Assembly (NCBI GenBank): GCA_029262795.1
Contig: JAJCYT010000030.1
Span: 285,919-349,918, forward strand
Length of the DNA: 64,000 nt
Direction: 5' to 3'
Source: Candidatus Fraserbacteria bacterium
GTDB taxonomy: Bacteria; Bipolaricaulota; Bipolaricaulia; RBG-16-55-9; JAJCYT01
Shown here: positions 18,208 to 26,076 of the stretch, one piece after another
How the letters are laid out: each line of letters begins with the position of its first letter
Position numbering within the stretch: the stretch's first letter is position 1
Notes under the pieces: generated by a model
The model's database searches: none
What the model was told of the DNA's origin: nothing
Seen by the model: the letters and a program-made list of their open reading frames with translations, nothing else
Made by a program: the position numbers and the translations under genes

Positions 18208-18666
18208 ATGGTGCGATTTTTACAAAATTATGCATCCGTTTTTTTGAGAGTTGCTTTGGCCGTTGCGTTTTTAAGTGCGGTGGCAGATCGCTTTGGATTG
18301 TGGGGCGCTGCGGGTGATCCTGGCGTGGCCTGGGGCAACTTTGAATCGTTTGTTTCATATACAGCCTTTTTGAATCCCTGGTCGCCAGAAAGTTTTGTGC
18401 CAGCATTGGCCTGGACAGCGACAATCTTTGAAGTTTTTTTTGCCGTTGCCTTGTTGATTGGGTTTAAAACACGCATGTTTGCCATGCTCAGTGGATTATT
18501 AATTTTTAGTTTTGGACTGGCGATGACGCTTACATCCGGCATCAAAGCACCATTGGATTATTCGGTGTTTTCTGCATCAGCCGGTGCTTTTGCGCTTGCT
18601 ACATACAACACCTATGTTTGGAGTCTGGACAGCATCATGGCTCGTTCAAAGCCACAGATTCAGTGA
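18208..18666 (+). CDS. DoxX-family membrane protein
   Basis: A 152-residue protein with four membrane helices. FLRVALAVAFLSAVADRFGLWG, then WTATIFEVFFAVALLIGFKTR and a closing helix pair fit the DoxX/SURF4-like family, whose members have ill-defined roles, often linked to thiol or redox balance. It is convergent with the MerR gene. A second DoxX protein lies at 56.8 kb. Confidence 0.72.
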   Translation: MVRFLQNYASVFLRVALAVAFLSAVADRFGLWGAAGDPGVAWGNFESFVSYTAFLNPWSPESFVPALAWTATIFEVFFAVALLIGFKTRMFAMLSGLLIFSFGLAMTLTSGIKAPLDYSVFSASAGAFALATYNTYVWSLDSIMARSKPQIQ

Positions 18667-18702
18667 GCTGAAGTTGTTTGAGCGATGAAAATATCGGAAA
18701 AG

Positions 18703-19116
18703 CTATTTGAATAAGACATCAATGATTGGACACTCTGGCACTTCTTCGCCTTCACAGTGTGATGCCATATCTTTTAGCACTTTTTTGAGTTTGGTCAAAT
18801 CAGCAATCTTTTGCTCAATCTCATCAAGGTGATTTATCGTCATGCTTTTGACTTCTGCACAGGTGTAGGTGTTTGAATCTACAAAGCTTAATAGATCACG
18901 CACTTCGTCGAGATGAAATCCAAGGTTGCGCGAACGGCGAATGAAATTGAGCCGCTTGATCTGATCTGCGTTATACAAACGGAAGCCGCCGTTTGATCGA
19001 GCAGGTTTTGGCAAAAGACCAATTCGCTCGTAATAACGGATGGTTTCGATATGACAGCCCGTGGCTTTGGACACATACCCAATGGTTGGACGTTGTTGCT
19101 TCTTTTGTAAAGGCAT
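18703..19116 (-). CDS. MerR-family metal-responsive regulator
   Basis: DNA-distorting activator/repressor of 137 residues. ATG 19116 is chosen: GAGGTG lies eight bases upstream, and a longer reading would run through the promoter. The winged helix has IGYVSKATGCHIETIRYYERIGLL. A dimerisation helix follows. Cys86, Cys121 and Cys129 match in order and spacing the three mercury ligands of MerR (TCAEV, SHCEG and ECPII versus HCEE, VCACH and SCPLI). Divergent from an organomercurial lyase gene, with a MerR-type operator between. Mercury or another thiophilic metal is the likely inducer. Confidence 0.9.
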   Translation of the reverse strand: MPLQKKQQRPTIGYVSKATGCHIETIRYYERIGLLPKPARSNGGFRLYNADQIKRLNFIRRSRNLGFHLDEVRDLLSFVDSNTYTCAEVKSMTINHLDEIEQKIADLTKLKKVLKDMASHCEGEEVPECPIIDVLFK

Positions 19117-19130
19117 GTTGCTTTCACCTC

Positions 19131-19161
19131 TTGACTCTGTAGTTACTACAGAGTGTAACAT
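19131..19161 (+). promoter_or_regulatory. MerR-type promoter/operator of the lyase cluster
   Basis: TTGACT at 19131-19136 and TAACAT at 19156-19161 are 19 bases apart, the over-long spacer that MerR proteins correct by bending. A perfect inverted repeat (arms ACTCTGTAGT and ACTACAGAGT around one T, 19134-19154) fills that spacer. It faces the lyase gene and also sits in front of merR on the other strand, so it probably serves both. Confidence 0.88.
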
Positions 19162-19202
19162 AAGTTCATCATCAACATACAACAATGCATTGGAGGTTAT
19201 TT

Positions 19203-19832
19203 ATGAAAGTTATGTTGTCTGAGAAACTTGCGGAGCTTCATCAGTTCATTCTTCAAACGTTTGCAAACACAGGACATTCTCCCAGTTTGGCCGAGATACA
19301 GCAGCAATTTTCTTTAGACACAGAGCAAGAGGCCAACCAATGGGTTGCGGATATGGAATACACCAAAGTCATTCACCGCACTCCTGGCGATTTGCTGGTG
19401 ACACATGCTTACCCGTTTTCCAATGAGAAAACACGCTATAAGGTGATTTTAGCATCTGGCGTTCAAGTGCATGCCATGTGTGCCATAGATGCACTGGGCA
19501 TACCGTTTATGCTTGATACGAACGCAATGATTGAATCGGAATGCCTGCATTGTCAAGGTTCAATTCAAATTTCAATCAAAAATAGCGATATTGTCAACCA
19601 TTCACCTGAAAATCTTTTAATCGGATACGTCCCCATGGGATGTTGTTCCACGCCTGCCACAGACCAGTGTCCGCTGATTAATTTTTTCTGTTCTCAAGCA
19701 CACTTTAATCATTGGACAAAAAACAATCCGACTCAGGGAGTGAAATTCCTCAACCTGGAGCAGGGGTTGGAACAAGGCAAACGGATTTTTGCTTCGATGA
19801 TGAATCCAATGGCTGAAAATCGAACAAGCTAA
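19203..19832 (+). CDS. merB: Organomercurial (alkylmercury) lyase, MerB family
   Basis: Cleaves the carbon-mercury bond of organomercurials, releasing Hg(II) in the cytoplasm. The protein is 209 residues, the usual MerB size. Residues equivalent to the catalytic trio are present: Cys93 and Asp96 in MCAIDALG (as Cys96/Asp99 in the plasmid enzyme) and Cys156 in QCPLINFF (as Cys159). Cys114 (SECLHCQG) matches the structural Cys. An N-terminal winged-helix-like region precedes. ATG 19203 has GGAGG seven bases upstream. It heads a three-gene unit under the MerR operator. No merA or merT lies in the window. Confidence 0.85.
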   Translation: MKVMLSEKLAELHQFILQTFANTGHSPSLAEIQQQFSLDTEQEANQWVADMEYTKVIHRTPGDLLVTHAYPFSNEKTRYKVILASGVQVHAMCAIDALGIPFMLDTNAMIESECLHCQGSIQISIKNSDIVNHSPENLLIGYVPMGCCSTPATDQCPLINFFCSQAHFNHWTKNNPTQGVKFLNLEQGLEQGKRIFASMMNPMAENRTS

Positions 19833-19833
19833 A

Positions 19834-20043
19834 ATGGAAATTATTTTAAATTCAACCATTCAGTGCCCGCATTGTGGTTTTGAAAAAGAAGAAACCATGC
19901 CAACTGATGCATGTCAGTGGTTTTATCCATGTACAAATTGTGGCGAAATGTTAAAGCCAAATGCAGGGGATTGTTGTGTGTTTTGCTCATTTGGAACGGT
20001 CAAATGCCCACCGATTCAGGCAGGGAACTGTTGTTGTGAATAG
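19834..20043 (+). CDS. Cys-rich mini-protein of mercury clusters (GDCCVFCS type)
   Basis: A 69-residue protein with 11 cysteines. It has a zinc-ribbon-like CPHCGF and PCTNCG pair, then GDCCVFCSFGTVKCPPIQ and a CCC tail. The GDCCVFCS...CPPIQ pattern is known from small proteins beside mercury-resistance genes in other bacteria. It probably binds a thiophilic metal, perhaps taking Hg(II) from the lyase. It starts two bases after the lyase stop, with no clear ribosome binding site, suggesting translational coupling. Confidence 0.75.
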   Translation: MEIILNSTIQCPHCGFEKEETMPTDACQWFYPCTNCGEMLKPNAGDCCVFCSFGTVKCPPIQAGNCCCE

Positions 20044-20056
20044 ACAAAGGAACCTT

Positions 20057-20623
20057 ATGCAACCTGGCAATCGTGACAAAGCCCAAACGCAATTTGAAAC
20101 ACAAGGAACGTTGCCCAAACCTGGTTCAATTGGTCGCTTTGTGCGCCTGGGCTGGGGTGTTTTTCTTCTCTGGAGTTTTGTTAATGTCGTGCAACAATGG
20201 CAAACACTTGTTTCATTGGAAACTTTACCTCATTGGTCATTTTTGGTGATTGCATTGTTTACTGCTTCTAAGGTGTTTCCTTATGTGATCACTATTGGTT
20301 TGGGTTTTAATTCATATTACAAACCATTGAGTTATGGTTTGATTGTAATGAATTTAGTGGGTACTGGCCTGAGTTGGTTGATGGCAGGCAATTTATGGTC
20401 GCCTTTGATGGGATGGTTTGTGGGGATTTGGTTTCTTTATACCATTGGTCATTTAGGTGTTTCCTTCTTGCTATCCAGTGTATTGTCTACGCCTGGGTGT
20501 GAAATGCGGTCAATTCCACAGCTTTGGTCAATTTTAATGCATCAAGAAACCAAGGAGCATTTTTGCCCCGGTCATATTGATGCGGTGGATCGATGGGAGA
20601 TGAATTTAAAAAAGAAGAGCTAA
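20057..20623 (+). CDS. Membrane protein of the mercury-lyase cluster
   Basis: A 188-residue protein with about four membrane helices. The start ATG 20057 has AAAGGAA just upstream and lies 14 bases after the mini-protein gene. A cytoplasmic-looking tail has TPGCEMRSIPQLW and EHFCPGHIDAVDRWE, with Cys and His that could bind metal. It is not MerT: there is no Cys pair in the first helix. A role in metal transport or sensing is inferred from its place in the MerR-controlled unit. It stops three bases before a convergent gene. Confidence 0.65.
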   Translation: MQPGNRDKAQTQFETQGTLPKPGSIGRFVRLGWGVFLLWSFVNVVQQWQTLVSLETLPHWSFLVIALFTASKVFPYVITIGLGFNSYYKPLSYGLIVMNLVGTGLSWLMAGNLWSPLMGWFVGIWFLYTIGHLGVSFLLSSVLSTPGCEMRSIPQLWSILMHQETKEHFCPGHIDAVDRWEMNLKKKS

Positions 20624-20626
20624 GGA

Positions 20627-21844
20627 TTATTCGCTAAGACCAAGAGCGACCTTTTTAGTCAGCCAAGGATCAAATTTGATCAAGCCAGCAACGAGGTCGC
20701 TGGTTCCAATATCATCTTTGTTCAAGCGAGCGCCTGAACTTGTGCCCCAGTAGTTGTTTGCAGCATTGACCATTTCTAACGTGTCGTTACTTAGGCCAAG
20801 ATTGGTGTTGGCAAAGATATTGTTGTGACCAATCACATTGTTCAGGCTGGCCCCTATTAAGTGGATGCCTATGTGGTTGGTCTCAATCGAGTTGTGATCT
20901 AACATGTTGTTAGAAGAATTGACGAAGCGAATGCCGACTTGATTGTCTTTCAAAATATTGTTGCGATACTCTGTGTTAGACGTGACTTCAGCCACGATGC
21001 CTTCTAGAAAATTATTGGAAATTTGATTTCGCTCAAAGATGTTTTGATGGGCATTAAACATGGAAATGCCCACCGTATTTCCATTAATTTCATTGTCTAC
21101 AAGTTGATTGTTGCCTGCCGCTTCATTGAGGCTGATGCCTGTTTCATTGTTTTTTACAATGTTATTGCTCAAGGTGTTGGTGACGCTTTGAGAGATGTTC
21201 ATACCAGTTTGTTGATTAAGCCATTGATTTTCTTTGATTTGGTTGTTGTTGGACGCATTGAGTGAAATCCCCATGCTTCTGTTGTTCTCAACCAAGTTGC
21301 CCAGCAATATATTGTTGTCTGATTCCTGTGACAGCCAAATACCATGAATATTGCCACTCAATGTGTTGTTGACAAGGTGGCTGTGTTTCGCTTCAAACAA
21401 CATGATGCCGATGCCGAATTGGTCTTTGATGTGATTGTCTGCAACCACGACACCAAAGGTTCCTTCAACCAAAATGCCGGTGGCACCTTTCACAATTTCA
21501 AAGCCGGAAATGTTTGTGCGGTCAGCCAAAACATGGATCACATTTTTTTCAATCACTTTGGCTTCAATCACAGCACGGCCATTATGCGATTGTAGTTTGA
21601 TATTGGGCACTTTGATTTCAATATTTTCCTGAAAGGGACCAGCTTCAGCATCGACAATAACCACATCACCCGGTTGCGCATGATCAATGGCCTCTTGGAT
21701 GGTCGAAAACTCGCTGGGAACATTGAGACCTGGTGTGTCTCGATTAGAAAAAAATGAGGTCAGAAAAACACCTAAGATCAATAAAGAAGCCATTGCAATC
21801 ATCGGTTGCTTATAAGCTCTCACAAGTTGATCTATTTGCTTCAT
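20627..21844 (-). CDS. Secreted right-handed beta-helix protein (NosD-like)
   Basis: A 405-residue protein. The start at 21844 is chosen for AAAGGA seven bases upstream; the frame is open for longer but lacks coding character. An N-terminal hydrophobic segment (residues 13-31) anchors or exports it. Then STIQEAIDHAQPGDVVIV opens a parallel beta-helix of about 12 coils, with repeated N-N-x-I/L and G-I-x-L patterns (NNNQIKENQWLN, NNQLVDNEING, SNNMLDHNSIE). The C-terminal NNYWGT cap matches NosD/pectate-lyase-like proteins. No copper cluster genes are nearby, so a carbohydrate- or surface-related role is equally possible. Confidence 0.82.
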   Translation of the reverse strand: MKQIDQLVRAYKQPMIAMASLLILGVFLTSFFSNRDTPGLNVPSEFSTIQEAIDHAQPGDVVIVDAEAGPFQENIEIKVPNIKLQSHNGRAVIEAKVIEKNVIHVLADRTNISGFEIVKGATGILVEGTFGVVVADNHIKDQFGIGIMLFEAKHSHLVNNTLSGNIHGIWLSQESDNNILLGNLVENNRSMGISLNASNNNQIKENQWLNQQTGMNISQSVTNTLSNNIVKNNETGISLNEAAGNNQLVDNEINGNTVGISMFNAHQNIFERNQISNNFLEGIVAEVTSNTEYRNNILKDNQVGIRFVNSSNNMLDHNSIETNHIGIHLIGASLNNVIGHNNIFANTNLGLSNDTLEMVNAANNYWGTSSGARLNKDDIGTSDLVAGLIKFDPWLTKKVALGLSE

Positions 21845-21931
21845 AGAAAAGTCCTTTTGGTTGTTTCTGAGCCAATCAAAGCGTAAAATAGAAGCCATCT
21901 TAAGCAAAGGCCAAATGACCGCACTGGAATC

Positions 21932-23731
21932 ATGATCCCACAGAAAAATATCAGAAATTACACGATTATTGGTCACATTGACCACGGCAAATCGACGTTG
22001 GCGGACCGCATCCTGCATTTGGCGGGTGCAGTGTCTGATCGCGATATGCGAGAGCAACTGCTCGATTCAATGGACCTGGAACGAGAACGCGGGATTACCA
22101 TCAAAGCGACCACGGTTAGTTTCCCTTATCGTGCCAAGAATGGTGAAACTTACTTGCTAAATTTGGTCGATTGTCCTGGTCACGTAGACTTTACTTATGA
22201 AGTATCCAAAAGTTTGGCTGCTGCTGAAGGCGCGATTCTCATTGTCGATGCAGCGCAGGGGATTCAAGCCCAAACGCTGGCCAATTTTTATATGGCCATG
22301 CAACATGATTTAAAAATGATTCCGGTGCTCAACAAGATTGATCTGCCGGAAGCTGATCCTGATCATGTGGCTTTAGAAATTGAAGAACAATTGGAATTGC
22401 CCGCCGAAGATGCCATCTATATCAGTGCCAAAGATGGCATTGGTATTGAAGATGTTTTGGAAGCTTTGGTGAATCGCATTCCTCCGCCTTCAGGCGACGA
22501 TGAAGCACCTTTAAGTGCGCTGATTTATGATGTGGGCTATGACCGTTTTACAGGTGCAGCGCCGTTGTTTCGTGTGTTCGATGGCGTCATCAAGGCAGGC
22601 ACCAAAGCACGCTTTATGGGAAAAGCCAAAGAATTTGAAATTGAAACAGTTGGCATTTACGCGCCTACGCCCACCCCTGTAGACGAACTTCGTGCAGGGC
22701 AAGTTGGTTTTTTCACTGCGCAGATCAAAGACGTTCGTCAAATTGGTCTTGGGGATACGATCACGCAGTCAAAGCGTCCCTGTGCTGCCCCCATCCCAGG
22801 TTATCGCCCGATGAAGCCGGTGGTTTTCTGTGGGATGTATCCAATGGAAGAGTCCGATTTTGCTGAGGTACGAACGGCATTGGAAAAGCTTTCCTTAAAT
22901 GATGCGTCCTTTGATTTTGAAGAAGAAGGTTCTGAAGCTTTGGGGCGCGGCTATCGGGTTGGGTTTATGGGGTTGTTGCATCGTGATATTGTTCAGGAAC
23001 GTTTGGAACGCGAATATGGCCTGGCCCTCATCGCCACAGTGCCCAGTGTGGAATACCACGTTCATCTCAAAACAGGCGAGATGGTCACGATTGACAATCC
23101 CAGCAAATTTCCTACGAGCGGTGACATTAAGCATGTTGAAGAGCCGTATGTGATGATGACTGTGATTACGCCAGAAACTTATTTGGGCGGCATCCTGGAA
23201 TTGATGGAAATCCGACGTGGTGAACATAAAGCCATGGAGTTTTTGGGAGAAGGTCGCGTGACGTTGCGTTATGATATTCCATTGGCTGAAATTGCTCTGG
23301 ATTTTTACGACCAACTCAAAGCACGTTCACAAGGGTATGCCTCGCTTGATTATGACCCGATTGGGTATCGTAAGAGTGATCTGGTCAAACTTGATATCCT
23401 GGTTCACCAAAATCCTGTAGACGCGCTCTGCTTTATTGCGCATCGCGACCATGCCTATCGCATGGGGCGCAAACTGGTGGAGCGACTCAAAGAAGAAATA
23501 CCCCGTACACAATTCCCAATAGCGCTTCAAGCTGCCCTGGGAGCGCGCATCATTGCACGAGAAACCATTCCCGCATTTCGTAAAGACGTCACAGCCAAAC
23601 TCTATGGCGGCGATGTGACACGCAAAATGAAACTGTTGAAAAAACAGAAAGCGGGCAAAAAACGCATGAAGTCGATTGGGCAAGTGGATATTCCACAATC
23701 CGCATTCCTGTCTGTATTAGAACGCGACTAA
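21932..23731 (+). CDS. lepA: Elongation factor 4
   Basis: Ribosomal back-translocase GTPase, 599 residues, the normal length. G1 GHIDHGKST (residues 14-22), G3 DCPGHVDF, G4 NKIDLPEADP and G5 SAKDGIG are intact. The LepA-specific C-terminal domain follows, with DVTAKLYGGDVTRKMKLLKKQKAGKKRMK near the end. It is divergent from the beta-helix gene, with about 87 bases between starts. No lepB (signal peptidase) lies downstream, unlike in many proteobacteria. Confidence 0.97.
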   Translation: MIPQKNIRNYTIIGHIDHGKSTLADRILHLAGAVSDRDMREQLLDSMDLERERGITIKATTVSFPYRAKNGETYLLNLVDCPGHVDFTYEVSKSLAAAEGAILIVDAAQGIQAQTLANFYMAMQHDLKMIPVLNKIDLPEADPDHVALEIEEQLELPAEDAIYISAKDGIGIEDVLEALVNRIPPPSGDDEAPLSALIYDVGYDRFTGAAPLFRVFDGVIKAGTKARFMGKAKEFEIETVGIYAPTPTPVDELRAGQVGFFTAQIKDVRQIGLGDTITQSKRPCAAPIPGYRPMKPVVFCGMYPMEESDFAEVRTALEKLSLNDASFDFEEEGSEALGRGYRVGFMGLLHRDIVQERLEREYGLALIATVPSVEYHVHLKTGEMVTIDNPSKFPTSGDIKHVEEPYVMMTVITPETYLGGILELMEIRRGEHKAMEFLGEGRVTLRYDIPLAEIALDFYDQLKARSQGYASLDYDPIGYRKSDLVKLDILVHQNPVDALCFIAHRDHAYRMGRKLVERLKEEIPRTQFPIALQAALGARIIARETIPAFRKDVTAKLYGGDVTRKMKLLKKQKAGKKRMKSIGQVDIPQSAFLSVLERD

Positions 23732-23831
23732 AGCGTTTCTTTCGAGAAATAACAACAAACGAGAATCCTTTACAAGCTTATTAAACATTGATTGCGAGTA
23801 CTTGCCAATTTGTCAGGTTTAATTGAAGAAC

Positions 23832-23860
23832 TTGACAACCTATCTCCAGATAGGCGTATT
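23832..23860 (+). promoter_or_regulatory. Promoter/operator of the TetR remnant
   Basis: TTGACA at 23832-23837, then an inverted repeat CTATCT-CC-AGATAG at 23840-23853, then GTATT. It aligns base for base, without gaps, to the promoter/operator of the intact tetR at 24637-24674. Both arms differ from that site by one matched change (C to T and G to A), so the palindrome is kept. Confidence 0.6.
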
Positions 23861-23866
23861 GCAAGT

Positions 23867-23989
23867 ATGAAGCAAATGGATACAAAAACTCAAACCCTGC
23901 TTGGAATGCTGCAAAGACTGACCCAATTAGAGCATTACGATACGAATAAATACAGTGTGAGAAAATCGGTTATCATATGTGAACGCTGA
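23867..23989 (+). pseudogene. Remnant of a TetR-family gene
   Basis: A 40-codon frame whose first ten residues, MKQMDTKTQT, match MKHSDTKTQI of the intact TetR gene 800 bases downstream. DNA similarity includes the operator in front. After about 15 codons the similarity fades and the helix-turn-helix is missing. Most simply a duplicated and decayed regulator; a short functional peptide cannot be excluded. Confidence 0.55.
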
Positions 23990-24007
23990 TTTTCTGAAAG
24001 GAGCATT

Positions 24008-24550
24008 ATGAACTCCAGAAAAACACTATTGTCCGTTTTGATTTTATTTGTCTTTGCAAGCCTGATGGCTTTTCCTTCACTTGCTTCGGAACAACCGAAA
24101 CTTGATTTACACTTAGGAGAAGTATTGAGCAGTATAAGTTACGCACCTTTGGGATTCGCTGGAGGAGCCACTGCTGGCTTTTTTGCAACCTGGGCTTTTA
24201 AGCCTAATCTCTTAGAACTGAGTACAGACAAGCAAGAAGATATTGAAACCTTCACTAAGCTTGGCAATGTTATCTTGGCGGGCAGTGCACTTGGCACCGC
24301 AGCCGGCGCGGCTTGGGGTATTTCCTTAGCTGCAAAAGATCATGGTAAGTCAGTCAATGTATTAAGTTCATTTTCAGTTGCATTGGCCCTTGAGTTTGGC
24401 ACCTATCTGCTGATTAACAAAGGCCAGCTTCAACGTGAACCAGAAGTCGCTGAAAATGGCTCTGTTGTTATCAGTTTTGAACCAGAGCATTTTTTGGCCA
24501 TCTTCACCGCCACAATTTTAGGTTCTATTATTGGAGCCAATGCGTTTTAA
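24008..24550 (+). CDS. Secreted or membrane protein of unknown function
   Basis: A 180-residue protein I do not recognise. A signal peptide (residues 1-26, ending SLAS) is followed by three hydrophobic, glycine- and alanine-rich segments (LGFAGGATAGFFATWAF, ILAGSALGTAAGAAWGISL, FLAIFTATILGSIIGANAF), so it is probably an integral membrane protein. GAAAGGAG precedes ATG. It lies between the TetR remnant and the intact TetR gene and may once have been, or still be, a target of that regulator. Confidence 0.65.
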   Translation: MNSRKTLLSVLILFVFASLMAFPSLASEQPKLDLHLGEVLSSISYAPLGFAGGATAGFFATWAFKPNLLELSTDKQEDIETFTKLGNVILAGSALGTAAGAAWGISLAAKDHGKSVNVLSSFSVALALEFGTYLLINKGQLQREPEVAENGSVVISFEPEHFLAIFTATILGSIIGANAF

Positions 24551-24636
24551 AGAACTTTAAAACATTCAATCTTTTTTATCTAAACGAATTTCCACCCATC
24601 AACGTTCAGGCAAAACACGAACGTTGATGGTGCAGT

Positions 24637-24665
24637 TTGACAATCTACCTTCAGGTAGGTATAGT
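24637..24665 (+). promoter_or_regulatory. Autoregulated tetR promoter with operator in the spacer
   Basis: TTGACA (24637-24642), a 17-base spacer and TATAGT (24660-24665). The spacer holds an inverted repeat CTACCT-TC-AGGTAG (24645-24658). The nearest ATG with a TetR-like protein is only seven bases past the -10 box. Confidence 0.8.
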
Positions 24666-24671
24666 GTTCGC

Positions 24672-25250
24672 ATGAAGCACTCAGACACAAAAACGCAGAT
24701 TTTGGATGTGGCTCAAGATTTGATTCAAAGGCGTGGGGTCAATGGCATGAGTTTTAAAGATATTAGCGAAACCATTGGGATTCGCCGCGCCAGCATCCAC
24801 CACCATTTTGAGACGAAAGAAAAATTGCTTGAGGCATTAATGACACGCTACAGCCAAGAGTATGGCAGCGCTATTGAGGACATTGTGGCCTCGAGTGCTT
24901 CTGCAAAAAACAAACTTACGCGTTATATGAAATTGTTTTTAAAAACAGCCGAAGCAGATCCACCAGAAAAAGCCTGTATGTGCGGCATGTTGGCTGCTGA
25001 AATTGCCAGTATAGGAGAACAAGCCGCAAGGTTGGTGGTGGATTATTCCGAATCAAGTGTACAACAGATTGCTCGTATTTTAGATCAAGGCAAAAAAAAT
25101 GGAGAGTTTCAGTTTAATGGAGATATCAATGTTATGGCCAGAATGATTTTTTCATTTCTAGAAGGGGGTTTGATTTTTGTGCGTGCCAATGGGCAGAAAC
25201 AACAATTTAAAGCAATGACCAAACAGGTGTTTAAATTGATCGAAGCATAA
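24672..25250 (+). CDS. TetR-family transcriptional regulator
   Basis: Repressor of 192 residues. The helix-turn-helix is in the first 50 residues (GMSFKDISETIGIRRASIHHHFETKEKLLEALM). The C-terminal ligand domain has ACMCGMLAAEIASIGEQAARLV, like the YxaF/AcuR group. ATG 24672 is chosen because earlier ATG codons fall inside the -35 region of the strong promoter. If that promoter is real, the mRNA is leaderless or nearly so. The operator overlaps the promoter, implying self-repression, and recurs before the next gene. Confidence 0.9.
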   Translation: MKHSDTKTQILDVAQDLIQRRGVNGMSFKDISETIGIRRASIHHHFETKEKLLEALMTRYSQEYGSAIEDIVASSASAKNKLTRYMKLFLKTAEADPPEKACMCGMLAAEIASIGEQAARLVVDYSESSVQQIARILDQGKKNGEFQFNGDINVMARMIFSFLEGGLIFVRANGQKQQFKAMTKQVFKLIEA

Positions 25251-25268
25251 AAATTTTAAACTTAAAAA

Positions 25269-25286
25269 CTACCTTCATGTAGGTAG
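25269..25286 (+). promoter_or_regulatory. TetR operator before the SDR/tautomerase genes
   Basis: CTACCTTCATGTAGG, one mismatch from the operator in the tetR promoter, extended by TAG. It lies between the TetR stop and the SDR start. The flanking -35/-10 sequences are weak (CTTAAA and TAGTTG at the equivalent positions). Confidence 0.75.
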
Positions 25287-25305
25287 TTGATTAAAGGAGA
25301 CACAC

Positions 25306-26046
25306 ATGAAACAGCAAACACAAACAGCCATCATCACAGGTGCTTATGGCGGCATGGGATTTGACATGGCGCAAGCTTTTTTGGATCGCGGAGACAATGT
25401 GGTGCTCACTGGGCGCAACAGTGAAAAGTTGGATGCCGCAGCGCAGCAATTAGGAAATTTTGGCCAAGTGGCTGTGGTTGCAGGCGACGTCGGGGAAAAA
25501 TCAACGGGTGAACAGGTGGTTGCTACTGCAATTGAACATTTTGGTTCAGTTGATGTTTTGGTTAATAATGCAGGTGTTTTTTACGCAAAACCCTTTTTGG
25601 AAAACACAGCTGATGACCTTGAAACATTTTTTCATACCAACCTCAAAGGCACTTACTTCACCTCCCAATCCGCTGTCAAACAAATGATTGAACAAGGATC
25701 AGGAGGCGCTATCATCAATATCGGCACAGTTCTGGTAGATCATGCAATCACAGGCTTGCCTGCAAGTGCCGCTATGACGAGCAAAGGTGGCATTCATGCG
25801 TTAACAATTTCTCTTTCTGCCGAGTTAGCGCCTCATAACATCCGTGTCAACACCGTTGCACCCGGCATTATTCGAACCCCTTTACACGGTGATGCCAATG
25901 TGGATGATTTGGCAGGCATTCACCCCCTCAACCGCGTGGGTGAAGTTTCGGAAACAACAGGTGCAGTCCTCTATTTGGCCGATGCCACCTATACCACAGG
26001 AGAAATTTTAGCTGTGGATGGTGGCTATCGCGTAGGTCGTCAATAA
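25306..26046 (+). CDS. SDR-family oxidoreductase under TetR control
   Basis: NAD(P)-dependent reductase, 246 residues. TGAYGGMGFDM replaces the usual TGxxxGIG, with one Gly kept at each key position. NNAG at about 86. The catalytic region is atypical: IGTVLVD stands where the active-site Ser is normally found, and AAMTSKGG has Met-Thr-Ser-Lys where YxxxK is expected. So the canonical Tyr of the YxxxK motif seems absent, and classical SDR chemistry is doubtful. RBS AAAGGAG precedes ATG. Operon with the tautomerase downstream (30-base gap) and under the TetR operator. Confidence 0.78.
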   Translation: MKQQTQTAIITGAYGGMGFDMAQAFLDRGDNVVLTGRNSEKLDAAAQQLGNFGQVAVVAGDVGEKSTGEQVVATAIEHFGSVDVLVNNAGVFYAKPFLENTADDLETFFHTNLKGTYFTSQSAVKQMIEQGSGGAIINIGTVLVDHAITGLPASAAMTSKGGIHALTISLSAELAPHNIRVNTVAPGIIRTPLHGDANVDDLAGIHPLNRVGEVSETTGAVLYLADATYTTGEILAVDGGYRVGRQ

Positions 26047-26076
26047 CTTTGGCTCAACAAGAAAGGAGTAAAAAAT

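Noticed and set aside
19961..20056. Longer N-terminus for the mercury-cluster membrane protein
   Set aside because: It would lie entirely inside the Cys-rich mini-protein gene in another frame; ATG 20057 has a good ribosome binding site.
21845..22057. 71-residue N-terminal extension of the beta-helix protein
   Set aside because: It overlaps the 5' end of lepA on the other strand and has no coding character.
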